In this document: positions 1-8,500 of the stretch, in pieces | Layout of the letters: every line of letters starts with the position of its first letter | Position numbering within the stretch: position 1 is the first letter of the stretch | From: Chitinophagaceae bacterium | Lineage (GTDB): Bacteria; Bacteroidota; Bacteroidia; Chitinophagales; Chitinophagaceae | Reading direction: 5' to 3' | Length of the DNA: 13,231 bases | NCBI GenBank assembly: GCA_021738605.1 | Contig: JAIPBY010000048.1 | Coordinates: 1-13,231, forward strand | Made by a program: the position numbers and the translations under genes | Notes under the pieces: generated by a model | What the model was told of the DNA's origin: nothing | The model's input: only the letters and a program-made list of their open reading frames with translations | Database searches by the model: none

Positions 1-144
1 AACAGGAAAGACATTCAGATCAGGGAACAACAGTTCTTTGATTGGTTGTTGAAAGGTGAAAAGCCCGCTGTTTGGCTCACGGATGGTGTGCCTGCCACAG
101 AAAAAGGCAGGAGTTGGGGCCTTGAAACCAAGTTGGACCAATAA
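1..144 (+). CDS. S9-family (prolyl oligopeptidase-like) serine peptidase, C-terminal fragment
   Basis: Frame 1 is open from the first base to a TAA at 142-144 and gives the last 47 residues of a protein whose start lies outside the window. The segment contains QQFFDWLLKG, then AVWLTDGVPATEKG, then a short charged tail. This resembles the extreme C-terminus of S9 dipeptidyl/acylaminoacyl peptidases of Bacteroidota, which typically read like QQFFDHYLKG...PxWMxxGVPAxEKG just after the catalytic histidine region. The catalytic Ser, Asp and His are not visible, so activity cannot be judged. Such enzymes are usually exported and cut peptides or acyl-peptides. The gene converges on the minus-strand radical SAM gene with 33 bases between stop codons. 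The family call rests on one short stretch recognised by pattern only. Confidence 0.7.
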   Translation, partial: NRKDIQIREQQFFDWLLKGEKPAVWLTDGVPATEKGRSWGLETKLDQ

Positions 145-171
145 AAGAAGTGATTTAAAATAAGCGCAATT

Positions 172-207
172 ATGCATTTAAAGTCGGAGCAATCCGACTT
201 TATGCAT
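172..207. terminator. Hairpin at a convergent gene junction, candidate bidirectional terminator
   Basis: Bases 180-188 (AAAGTCGGA) pair perfectly with 193-201 (TCCGACTTT) around the four-base loop GCAA. Copies of the palindrome ATGCAT at 172-177 and 202-207 extend the stem by six pairs if two Ts at 178-179 are bulged. The hairpin lies between the stop of the plus-strand peptidase (144) and the stop of the minus-strand radical SAM gene (178-180) and includes the last codons of the latter. In plus-strand RNA the loop is a GNRA tetraloop (GCAA), so the structure should be more stable in the peptidase transcript. No good T-tract follows on either strand, so intrinsic termination is uncertain; it could instead protect 3' ends from exonucleases. 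Confidence 0.5.
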
Positions 208-2373
208 TGTGTTCATTGGCTTGTTGTCGATGAACAATTCAAAGTCTTCAAGCCCTGCAAACTCGTGGCTTTCCTTCATTTCCTGCAAGGTCAACAACTT
301 GTCGCCAATCGTTATTTTTTCAAGCATGGGCAGCAGCCAATCCGCATCCTGCTTTGGAATATCAATGACCAATGAAGTGGATTTGTTGATGAAGGTGATT
401 GTTGCCATTTCCCTTTGCATCCCTTTCTTTGATTTTGTATAATATTCGACTCCAATGGTTTTGCCCAGCCATACCAATTTTGTGGTGGGCCTGAAAAGCG
501 GCAGGGGATCTTCCAAAAGGATTTTCTCAATATGGTTGGTCTCAACATCCGTCTTGGGTATTTTGAAATCAAACCATTTTTGCAAGGGATCATCGAGGCC
601 AATATGCTGCATGAAATTGAACAGGGATTTCTTCAATCCATAACTGAAAATTTCATGGTCAGCACCCGTTGGGTCTTCATGGGCGATGTCATTGTTGGCA
701 AAACTGCCCACTGCTTCACTCAGTTTTTTCACCTTGAATTTGGATGGATCAAGGCCCACAGGGCTGTGCGCTGTCATCGCAAATTGATGCCAGAACCCTG
801 ATTGAAGCACACCGGTTTTAAACAATTGGCGGACCATTTCCAGCGAGTCAACCGTTTCCTGCATGGTTTGTGTAGGGAATCCATACATCAGGTAGGCATG
901 CACCATGATGCCGGCCTCAGTGAAGTTTTTGTTCACCACTGCAACCTGTGCAACGGTGATGCCCTTGTCGATCAGATGCAGCAACCGGTCTGAAGCCACT
1001 TCAAGCCCACCACTTACTGCGATGCAACCCGAGGCACGCAACAAGATGCAAAGATCCCTGGTAAAGCTTTTTTCAAAACGCACATTGGTCCACCAACTCA
1101 CCACCAGTCTTCTCTTGAGTATTTCCAAGGCCAGCGCCCGCATCAAAGCAGGAGGGGCAGCTTCATCTACAAAATGAAAACCGTTTTCTCCAGTCTGTTC
1201 AATCAATTCCTCCATCCTGTCGCAGAGCAAAGCTGCAGCCACAGGCTCATACAGCTTGATATAATCAAGGCTGATGTCGCAAAACGTACACTTGCCCCAA
1301 TAACAACCGTGGGCCATGGTCAGCTTGTTCCACCGGCCATCGCTCCAAAGCCGGTGCATGGGGTTGGCAATTTCAACGGCAGAAATGTATTGGTCAAGCA
1401 AGAGATCCGAATAGTCAGGCGTGCCCAATTCTGCCTGCTTATAATCTTTGCAGGAAGCATTGTTGCGGTAGATTACTTTGCCATCCTCCAAGATGAATGT
1501 TCTCTTGAGGTCGTCGATATTTTTTCTTCCCTCAACAAAGCCAATCATGTTTTCGATTGGCGCCTCACCGTCATCCAGTGTGATGAAATCAAAAAATTCA
1601 AATACCCGTGCATCAGACAAAGAACGAAGTTCAGTGTTGGGGAAACCTCCACCCATGGCAACCTTGATGCCGGGCCTGTTTTTCCTGATCCATTGTGCAG
1701 ACCTGAAGGCCGTGTACAAATTGCCAGGAAAGGGTACCGAAAAAGCGACGATGCCGGGGTTGATGGCATCGATATGTTGCGCTAACAACTGGAGGTAGAT
1801 CTTGTCAATATAGGTATGGTCTCCTTGCAAAGACGCATAGAGTTCATCAAAACTGTTTGCACTCCTGCCCAGGCGTTCTGCATACCTGCTGAATCCAAAA
1901 TGCTCATCTACCACTTCCTTGATGAGGTCAGAGAGATCTTCCATGTACATGGTACAAAGGAACTTGGACAAGTCGTTGTTGCCCATTGTTCCAAATGCCC
2001 ACTCCAGTTGATCCGTTTGCTCAAACCTTGAAGCCTCTGGCAGAAATTTACGCTTGCTAATGTGGTAAGCCAGGGTCGGATTTTTGCCTTGCAAAAATCC
2101 GATAACATGTTCTATCGTATCGGTATAATCATTTTCAAGGGCAACCATCCTGCTGGCATTGGCAGACAGGGTTTTACCCGATTCTTTGATGTATTTGAAC
2201 AGTTCAATCAAACCGCGTTTGCTGAAGATGGTCAGTATCGTTTCAATGCCGAGATCTGCCTGTTTGCTACTGATCTGTTTGGTGTTCAGAAAACCCTTGA
2301 TGTAAGCAGTAGCCGGGTAAGGCGTATTGAGTTGCGTAAATGGGGGAGTGACCAAAAATATGGAACTGCTCAC
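178..2373 (-). CDS. Radical SAM protein with B12-binding-like N-terminal region
   Basis: The 731-residue protein starts at GTG (2371-2373). The N-terminus SSSIFLVTPPFTQLNTPYPA is typical of B12-binding-type radical SAM enzymes. Residues about 200-280 (NPGIVAFSVPFPGNL, VAMGGGFPNTELRSL, FFDFITLDDGE) resemble the second half of that fold. I see no DxHxxG cobalamin-ligand motif at the expected place, so B12 may bind base-off or not at all. The cluster-binding motif HGCYWGKCTFCD (Cys357, Cys362, Cys365) is spaced CX4CX2C rather than the usual CX3CX2C. The TIM-barrel core runs to about 560 (GGLEVASDRLL, HAYLMYGFPTQT). A C-terminal domain at about 600-731 is unassigned. The roughly 350 residues ahead of the cluster motif exceed a simple B12 domain. 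The start shares one base with the upstream E2 stop (TAGTG), suggesting translational coupling. The substrate is unknown. Confidence 0.85.
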   Translation of the reverse strand: MSSSIFLVTPPFTQLNTPYPATAYIKGFLNTKQISSKQADLGIETILTIFSKRGLIELFKYIKESGKTLSANASRMVALENDYTDTIEHVIGFLQGKNPTLAYHISKRKFLPEASRFEQTDQLEWAFGTMGNNDLSKFLCTMYMEDLSDLIKEVVDEHFGFSRYAERLGRSANSFDELYASLQGDHTYIDKIYLQLLAQHIDAINPGIVAFSVPFPGNLYTAFRSAQWIRKNRPGIKVAMGGGFPNTELRSLSDARVFEFFDFITLDDGEAPIENMIGFVEGRKNIDDLKRTFILEDGKVIYRNNASCKDYKQAELGTPDYSDLLLDQYISAVEIANPMHRLWSDGRWNKLTMAHGCYWGKCTFCDISLDYIKLYEPVAAALLCDRMEELIEQTGENGFHFVDEAAPPALMRALALEILKRRLVVSWWTNVRFEKSFTRDLCILLRASGCIAVSGGLEVASDRLLHLIDKGITVAQVAVVNKNFTEAGIMVHAYLMYGFPTQTMQETVDSLEMVRQLFKTGVLQSGFWHQFAMTAHSPVGLDPSKFKVKKLSEAVGSFANNDIAHEDPTGADHEIFSYGLKKSLFNFMQHIGLDDPLQKWFDFKIPKTDVETNHIEKILLEDPLPLFRPTTKLVWLGKTIGVEYYTKSKKGMQREMATITFINKSTSLVIDIPKQDADWLLPMLEKITIGDKLLTLQEMKESHEFAGLEDFELFIDNKPMNTMHKVGLLRL

Positions 2374-3731
2374 TAGAAGGTACGGTTGACATCAAAAGAT
2401 TCCAGTGCCTCCACAAAAGCTGCCAAGAAAAGAGAACCCATTCCGCCGTCAATGATTCTATGGTCATAAGACATGGAAACGAACATCATGTGCCGGATGG
2501 CGATGCTATCTCCTTTATCAGATTCAATGACCACGGGTTTTTTCTTGATGGCACCGGTTGCAATGATGGCCACCTGAGGCTGGTTGATGATGGGCGTTCC
2601 CATGAGGCTGCCAAATGTACCTACGTTCGTAAATGTAAAGGTGCCATCCTGGGTATCAAAGGGTTGAAGTTTCCCCGTGCGGGCGCTGTTGGCAAGCCTG
2701 TTCACTTGTTTTGCCAATCCAATGATGTTGAATTGGTCGGCATATTTGATCACCGGAACAATCAGGTTCCCATTGGGAAGCGCAGTAGCCATCCCAATAT
2801 TGATGTCTTTTTTGATGATGATATTGTCTCCAACCACACTGGAGTTGAGCATGGGATATTTCTTGATGCACTTTACAATGGCTTCAATGAAAAGCGGAGT
2901 AAACGTTATTTTCTCACCTTCCCTTTTTTCAAATTCTTTCTTTGATTTATCCCTCCAAGCCACAAGATTTGTAACGTCTGCTTCTGCAAAACTGGTCACA
3001 TGGGCACTGGTGGCAAGGCTCATGGTCATGTGATTAGAAATGTACTTGCGCATCCTGTCCATTTCGATGACTTCAACATTTCCACTGGTCGTTACTTCAG
3101 GTTGAGCAGGGGGGGTAACAGGATGTTGTTGAACATAAGCGGGAGGAGCTGCCTGAACAGGTGTTGGCGCAAAAGACTGGCGGACAACCTGCTGTTGGTT
3201 GTTTCCTCTTTGCTCTAAGTAGGACAATATATCTGATTTGGTTACCCTTCCATCATTGCCGGAACCCTTGATGTATTCCAGCTCTGAAAAAGGAATTCCT
3301 TCCCTTGAAGCAATGTTCATCACCAACGGGGAAAAGAATCTTCCATTTTCTTGTTTGTGCGGAACAGCCATCTCACTGGGCTGAAAAGGAATCCTGATCT
3401 CTTCTTGTTGTTGAGCAGTACCATTTACAGCAATGCCATTTTGTGATGAAGGAGCAAGAGAAGGTGCCGAAACAACAGAGGGCTCAGGGGCATTGGTCCT
3501 TATTTTGCCAATCACTGATCCAATGGTAATGACATCATTTTCATTGCAAAGAATTTCCTCAAGAACACCGGATGCTGTGGATGGAACTTCGCTGTCAACC
3601 TTGTCTGTAGCAATGTCGAGCAGGGTTTCGTCAAGCGACACAACATCACCAACCTTTTTGTGCCATTTGAGCACAGTGGCTTCCATGATGCTCTCTCCGA
3701 GCTTGGGCATTATGATGTTAACTAAAGCCAT
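2373..3731 (-). CDS. Dihydrolipoamide acyltransferase (E2) of a 2-oxoacid dehydrogenase complex
   Basis: The 452-residue protein is the core of a pyruvate, branched-chain or 2-oxoglutarate dehydrogenase complex; it carries acyl groups on a lipoyl arm and transfers them to CoA in the cytoplasm. Residues 1-78 form one lipoyl domain with the modified lysine Lys44 in DIATDKVDS. A flexible linker follows, then a peripheral-subunit-binding domain at about 133-175 (FFSPLVMNIASREGI, GSGNDGRVTKSDIL). A Pro/Gln/Ala linker (about 178-215) leads to the catalytic domain (about 220-452) with His424 and Asp428 in SYDHRIIDGG. The order and length are normal for a one-lipoyl E2. No E1 or E3 gene is in the window, so the substrate cannot be fixed; a branched-chain type is plausible. 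The ATG at 3729-3731 gives the standard N-terminus. The 77-base gap upstream has only a weak -7-like sequence (TAACTTTA at 3762-3769, minus strand), so read-through from cinA is possible. Confidence 0.93.
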   Translation of the reverse strand: MALVNIIMPKLGESIMEATVLKWHKKVGDVVSLDETLLDIATDKVDSEVPSTASGVLEEILCNENDVITIGSVIGKIRTNAPEPSVVSAPSLAPSSQNGIAVNGTAQQQEEIRIPFQPSEMAVPHKQENGRFFSPLVMNIASREGIPFSELEYIKGSGNDGRVTKSDILSYLEQRGNNQQQVVRQSFAPTPVQAAPPAYVQQHPVTPPAQPEVTTSGNVEVIEMDRMRKYISNHMTMSLATSAHVTSFAEADVTNLVAWRDKSKKEFEKREGEKITFTPLFIEAIVKCIKKYPMLNSSVVGDNIIIKKDINIGMATALPNGNLIVPVIKYADQFNIIGLAKQVNRLANSARTGKLQPFDTQDGTFTFTNVGTFGSLMGTPIINQPQVAIIATGAIKKKPVVIESDKGDSIAIRHMMFVSMSYDHRIIDGGMGSLFLAAFVEALESFDVNRTF

Positions 3732-3808
3732 TGAATCTGCTAAAATGGGTTAATTGTGTTGTAAAGTTAACTGATTTAATGGTTCTTTTCGGGTTGAAAT
3801 TCACCAAC

Positions 3809-5062
3809 TTATCCCATATTTTTCCTCAAAAAGTCAAGGGCATGTGCTGCAGTCAATTCTATGTTTCTTTTTCTGTCAAATCGGAACTGAAATGTGGTGG
3901 TGGTTGTGCGCTCACTGGAGCAAAAAGCCACACAAACAAAGCCAACATGCTTCTCTGGAGTACCCCCGGTAGGACCCATGATGCCAGAAGTGGCAAGGCA
4001 ATAATCTGCACCAGTTTGCTTCCTGATTCCTTCCGCCATTTGGGTAGCTGTTTCAACACTGACCGAACCGAATTGGGCAATTGTATCAGGATCAACCCCC
4101 AGCACATCGATTTTCATTTCATTGGAATAGCTCACGACACCCCCCAGGTAATAGGCGCTGCTGCCAGATAGCATGGTAATCAGGTGCGAAATGTAGCCTC
4201 CTGTGCAGCTCTCTGCGATGGCCAGCGTCTTTTTCTTCTCCAGCAAGATTTTAGCAATGGTTTCCTGAAGGGTCAGGTCTTGGTCTACCACCAAATGATC
4301 TTTGACCAGGGCTTTGAGTTGTTCGAACAGTCCATCGATCTCTTCAGTATTTTTTGTTCCATCCAGCCCGGTCAACCGCAGCCGCACCATGCCATAGTTG
4401 GGTAAATAGGCCAGTTTATAATCTTTGGGCAAGGCAGCTTCAAATTCAACCAACAATTCTGCCAAAAAAGATTCCCCAATGCCCGCAGTAAGCAGGGTTC
4501 TGTGTTGAACCGGCGATAATTTGAAGCGATTGACCAGCGTTGGTATAACATCATCCGCCATCATTCCCTTCATTTCATGGGGAACGCCCGGCATGCTGAC
4601 ATAAATGGTACCATCTTTTTCAAACCACATGCCAGGAGCAGTACCCCTTTTGTTTTGGATCACCTTACAATTGTCGGGTACTTCGGCCTGCTTTAGGTTT
4701 CTATCCAGCAAAGGCCTGTTGATTTTCTTTGTAAAAATGTCGATCACATTGTCTAATGCAGCCTGATCGGTAACCATCTTGCCTCCAAAAAAATCACAAA
4801 GCAATGGTTTGGTGATGTCATCAGAAGTTGGTCCCAGCCCACCGGTAATCAATACAATGTCTGCCGCCTTTCCTTCTGCGGTGAGTGCTTCCCAGATTGC
4901 ATTCCAGTCATCACCCACGGCAACGCGCCGTTTTACAGGAATTCCTGCTTGGTTCAATACCGTCGCCATCCAGGCACTGTTCGTATCAATGGTTTGTCCA
5001 ATCAACAGCTCATCCCCAATCGTCAGGATAACCGCGGCAATGGAATGCGCTCCTTTCATCAT
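3809..5062 (-). CDS. cinA: CinA: competence/damage-inducible protein A, nicotinamide-nucleotide amidase family
   Basis: Two-domain CinA. Numbered from the upstream ATG at 5089, residues 15-185 are the MoCF/COG1058 domain with GDELLIGQTIDTNSAW (25-40), GGLGPTSDD (83-91) and PGVPHEM (167-173). A linker at about 190-265 leads to the PncC-type domain (270-425) with AESCTGG (292-298), YSN (321-323) and SGIMGPTGGTPEKHVG (368-383). In studied bacteria this protein deamidates NMN to nicotinate mononucleotide for NAD recycling, and the N-terminal domain has pyrophosphatase activity in some homologues; acting on NMN here is inference. All signature motifs are intact. I prefer the ATG at 5060-5062 (a second follows at 5057-5059) because homologues begin a few residues before ITIGDE and this leaves 7 bases after the DoxX stop. 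The ATG at 5087-5089 would add nine residues and overlap DoxX. Confidence 0.93.
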   Translation of the reverse strand: MMKGAHSIAAVILTIGDELLIGQTIDTNSAWMATVLNQAGIPVKRRVAVGDDWNAIWEALTAEGKAADIVLITGGLGPTSDDITKPLLCDFFGGKMVTDQAALDNVIDIFTKKINRPLLDRNLKQAEVPDNCKVIQNKRGTAPGMWFEKDGTIYVSMPGVPHEMKGMMADDVIPTLVNRFKLSPVQHRTLLTAGIGESFLAELLVEFEAALPKDYKLAYLPNYGMVRLRLTGLDGTKNTEEIDGLFEQLKALVKDHLVVDQDLTLQETIAKILLEKKKTLAIAESCTGGYISHLITMLSGSSAYYLGGVVSYSNEMKIDVLGVDPDTIAQFGSVSVETATQMAEGIRKQTGADYCLATSGIMGPTGGTPEKHVGFVCVAFCSSERTTTTTFQFRFDRKRNIELTAAHALDFLRKNMG

Positions 5063-5069
5063 CAAAAAT

Positions 5070-5477
5070 TTATTTACTGGCAATGCCATCTACACTGGCT
5101 CTGCCGGGTCCACACAATAGCAAAACTACAAATCCTGCAAGGTATAAACTGGCTGCCTCACCAGTATCGAAAAAATCCATTTTATGAATACTGAAAACCG
5201 CTATCGACATCACGATCACCAGCGGAACGGTCACCAGCCTGGTGAACAAGCCAATCACCACAAACAAGGCACAGAAGAACTCTGCAAAAATGCACAACAT
5301 CAATGATGTGGTGGATCCCAGGCTTAAAAAATTGTAAAAAACAGCCTTTTTTTCACTGAAATGCACAAGCTTGTCATATCCATGAGACATCATGAGCATG
5401 CCCATGGCCAATCGCAACACCAACATGGCCGTGTTAAAGGAAAATGCATTGTAATGCGTACTGAGCAATTTCTTCAT
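5070..5477 (-). CDS. DoxX-family inner-membrane protein
   Basis: The 135-residue hydrophobic protein has four predicted membrane helices at about 15-32, 52-76, 80-97 and 106-124. The N-terminal LRLAMGMLMMSHGYDKL and the C-terminal CGPGRASVDG are typical of the DoxX/DoxD-like family (compare HG..KL and GPG..SLD). Family members include thiosulfate:quinone oxidoreductase subunits in archaea and mycobacterial DoxX linked to redox balance, but most bacterial copies have no defined function and none is assigned here. It is the first gene of the minus-strand run, with cinA directly after it. Its start at 5475-5477 lies about 49 bases from a good TAnnTTTG -7 box. Length is normal for the family. Confidence 0.88.
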   Translation of the reverse strand: MKKLLSTHYNAFSFNTAMLVLRLAMGMLMMSHGYDKLVHFSEKKAVFYNFLSLGSTTSLMLCIFAEFFCALFVVIGLFTRLVTVPLVIVMSIAVFSIHKMDFFDTGEAASLYLAGFVVLLLCGPGRASVDGIASK

Positions 5478-5525
5478 TTTATCTGGTTGAATAAGCCCTT
5501 TAAATCTTAGTTAAAACTTTCATGA

Positions 5526-5533
5526 CAAAGGTA
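5526..5533 (-). promoter_or_regulatory. Candidate Bacteroidota -7 promoter box for the doxX-cinA run
   Basis: The minus strand reads TACCTTTG here, an exact match to the TAnnTTTG -7 element of Bacteroidota primary sigma promoters. It lies about 48 bases upstream of the doxX start, a normal leader length. The matching -33 TTTG is not convincing; the nearest T-rich stretch is CTTTAAA at 5557-5563, slightly too far away. Confidence 0.5.
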
Positions 5534-5564
5534 CAATAATGATCGGATCTCATGATTTAAAGGT

Positions 5565-5572
5565 TATTTTTG
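5565..5572 (+). promoter_or_regulatory. Candidate Bacteroidota -7 promoter box for the TPR-barrel-HU operon
   Basis: The plus strand reads TATTTTTG, matching TAnnTTTG, 25 bases upstream of the ATG at 5598, which implies a short leader of under 20 bases. No clear -33 TTTG is visible. The box sits back to back with the opposite-strand box about 30 bases away, so the two promoters would overlap and could compete. The sequence is T-rich, which raises the odds of a chance match. Confidence 0.35.
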
Positions 5573-5597
5573 AAGAGAACAAAAAGCTTATCCTTTT

Positions 5598-8500
5598 ATG
5601 GTTCGATATACAAAATTGCTACAGCTGCTCCCTTTTTTTTCTCTGGTGATGGTTTCAATACACCTTCAAGGACAAGCCACCCGATCAACCGCTTCCCCAC
5701 AGCTTGCCCTGAACAAGGCCCGACAGCTTTTTGATGAAGGCCAGTACCAGACTGCAACCATTTTTGTTGAGGATTATCTTTCCTCGCAGGAAGCCAAGCT
5801 GCTTGTTACAAAAAATGAAGCAGAAGAATTTGCGTACATCAGGATTGCTGGTGGCATCATACAACATGATGCAACAGCAGTTGAACTTGCAACGGAAATG
5901 GTTAAAAAGGCGGAGAATCGTTCAACAGCCGTTAAATTGGCTTACCACCTTGGCCACCATCATTTCAGTATGGCCATGTATCCTGAAACCATCCGTTTCC
6001 TTGAAATGACAGACAAACTCTATCTGTCAAAAGAGGAGGGCCAGCGGGTGGCTTTTGAAAAAGGGGTATCCTATTTCTCGCAGAAAAAATTTGACAACGC
6101 CAAGCCCTATTTTAAACAATTGCTTGAGGCAGAATCTTCCGCATACACAGCAGATGTTAAGTATTACCTGGGCTTTGTGGCGTTTTCAGAAAGACAGTAC
6201 AAAGAGGCCCTCGAATGGTTTCAGGCCATTGAAAAAGATCCCCGTTATTCTTTGGCTGTGCCATTTTACCTGGCCTATATTTACCATGAAAACGGGCAAG
6301 ATGCCAAAGCCATCAGTTATGGAGAAAATTACCTGAAAGCAGGTGATGGATTGCACAACAGCGAGATGCTCCAGCTGCTCGCATCGATTTATTTCAACAA
6401 AGGTGATCAGCAGCGCGCTGTTTTGCTCTATGAAAAGGCCATTGCTTCAGGCATTGTGCTCAATCCTGTTCAACGCTTCGAGCTGGGTTCTGGCTACCAT
6501 TTCACCGGAAAATTCACCAAGGCGGTGGAACAGCTAAAGCCACTATCAGCAGGCAAGGATACCGTTGCCTTACAGTCCATGTATATTTTGGGCCATGCTT
6601 ATCTGCAGCTCAACGAAAGAGCCAATGCCAGGAGTGCTTTTCAGTACTGCATCTCCGGAAATATTGGCGCAGATAAAAAGGAAATTGCCCGGTTCCTGAT
6701 TGCCAAACTCTCCTTGGAAATGGGTTTTGAAGACCAGGCGCTGCAAGGCCTGAGCAATTTTGTCAATGAATATCCTTCTTCAACCTATGCCAAAGAAGCC
6801 AACGATCTGTTGCTATCTTATTATGCCCGCACCAATAATTTCAGACAGGCCCTGGTTTTGCTGGAACGCATTGGCAGCTTCAGCGCTTCCTATAAAACCC
6901 TTGCACCAAGAATATTTTTTGGACGAGGGATTGAACTGATCAACGATCTCCAGTATCCTGCAGCAGATAAGATGATGGAATCGATTGCCGGATTCAAAAA
7001 TACTGCATTCTATGCCCCTTCGCTTTTCTGGAGAGGCGAACTTGCCTTGCGCAACGAGGAATTTGAAAAGGCTATCAAATACCTGCAAGATTATCTCAAA
7101 CTTCCCATCAAGCCAATGGGGGAGGCTAATGAAGCAAATGCGCTATACAACATTGGGTATGCATTTTTTGAAATGGAAGCCTATACAAAGGCAGCTCCTT
7201 TTTTCGAAAAACTCTACACGGGCAACCGCAACATTGCTCCTGAAATCAAAGGGGAAGCCATGTTGAGGGCTGCAGACTGTGCATTCATGGAAAAAAATAC
7301 CAGCAAGGCCAAATCCATTTACACCAGCGTTCAGAACAGCAAAGGCGAAGGTGCAGATTACGCCTCCTTTCAACTTGCACTCATTGAAGGCATCAAGTCT
7401 CCCACCAATAAAATTGCGCTGCTCAAGGCAGCTGAACAGCAATATGCAACATCCGTCTATCTGCCACTCATCACCATGGAGCTTGGCGATACCCATATGT
7501 CTGAGGAAGAATTTGAAAAGGCCATTCCTTACCTCAAGCGCATTCCTTCGTTGGTAGAAAAGGATGATGAAATGATCCCCGCCTCTTTGCTCAAACTCGG
7601 CATCGCCTATTATAACCTGGATAAAATTGAAGAAGCCATCGCCCAATACAAGAGACTCGTAAAAGAATATCCAGCATCGGAACAAGCAGCAGAAGCCATT
7701 GAAAGTGCACAAAGTCTTTACGTAGACAATGGCAGGATCGATGAATACCAGCAATTTTTGGAAGCGGGAGGAAAGTCAATGGACCAGATCCAGAAAGATT
7801 CACTGCTGTTCCGGTATGTGCAAACAACCTATGCCGACGGCAAAACCCAGGCCTCCTTGAATGCATTGGATGAGTACATGCGAAAATTCCCCAATGGTCT
7901 TTTCATTGCTGAAGTGTTCAATTACAAAGGCGAATTGCTTGTGAAAGAAAAAAATTGGAAAGCTGCTGCCCAATTGTATGATGAGTTGGCCTCAAAAGGA
8001 ACCAGCAAGTACCAGGAGAAAGCATTGCGAATGGCAGGTAAGCTGTATTTCTTTGAACTCAAAGACTATGCATCAGCACTCAAACAATTCAGCCAACTGT
8101 CCAGGCTCACTACCAAATCAGATCTGTTGATAGAATCGCTGCGGGGAGAAGTGCGGTCCTACTATCATTTGAAACAATGGGTGCAGGGGCGCGATGCCTC
8201 CAATGCCCTCATCAGCAATACAGCTGCCAACCAAGACGATCAATCCTTTGCAGAAATTGTTTTGGGATATGCCGCGCAAGCTGAAAACAAGTTGGATGTT
8301 TCAACTGCTTCCTTCAACAAGGTGGTGATTAACAACCAATCCTCTTTGGCTGCTGAAGCCAGGCATCAATTGGCCATCAATGCATTTAAAATGGGCAATG
8401 TGGATGCTGCCGAAAAAGCTGCCCTCGCTTCCATTGAAAATTCCGGATCCTACGAGTTTTGGATCACCCGATCCTATATCCTGCTGGGCGATATTTTCCT

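Noticed and set aside
1174..1785. 203-codon open frame on the plus strand opposite the radical SAM gene
   Set aside because: It lies entirely within a well-supported gene and its translation shows no recognisable domain; it is an antisense shadow.
178..2373. The radical SAM gene as lipoyl synthase, because it adjoins a lipoylated E2
   Set aside because: Lipoyl synthase is about 300 residues with an added CX4CX5C cluster motif; this 731-residue protein has a B12-type N-terminus and no such motif.
2460..2945. 161-codon plus-strand open frame opposite the E2 catalytic domain
   Set aside because: Fully antisense to a conserved catalytic domain; the His/Asp-rich translation has no family features.
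3762..3769. Promoter -7 box (TAACTTTA, minus strand) for the E2 gene
   Set aside because: One mismatch at the key final G and no -33 element at suitable spacing; too weak to list.
7143..7754. 203-codon minus-strand open frame opposite the TPR gene
   Set aside because: The Cys/Phe-rich translation mirrors the Lys/Glu/Ala codons of the TPR repeats; no domain and no promoter.
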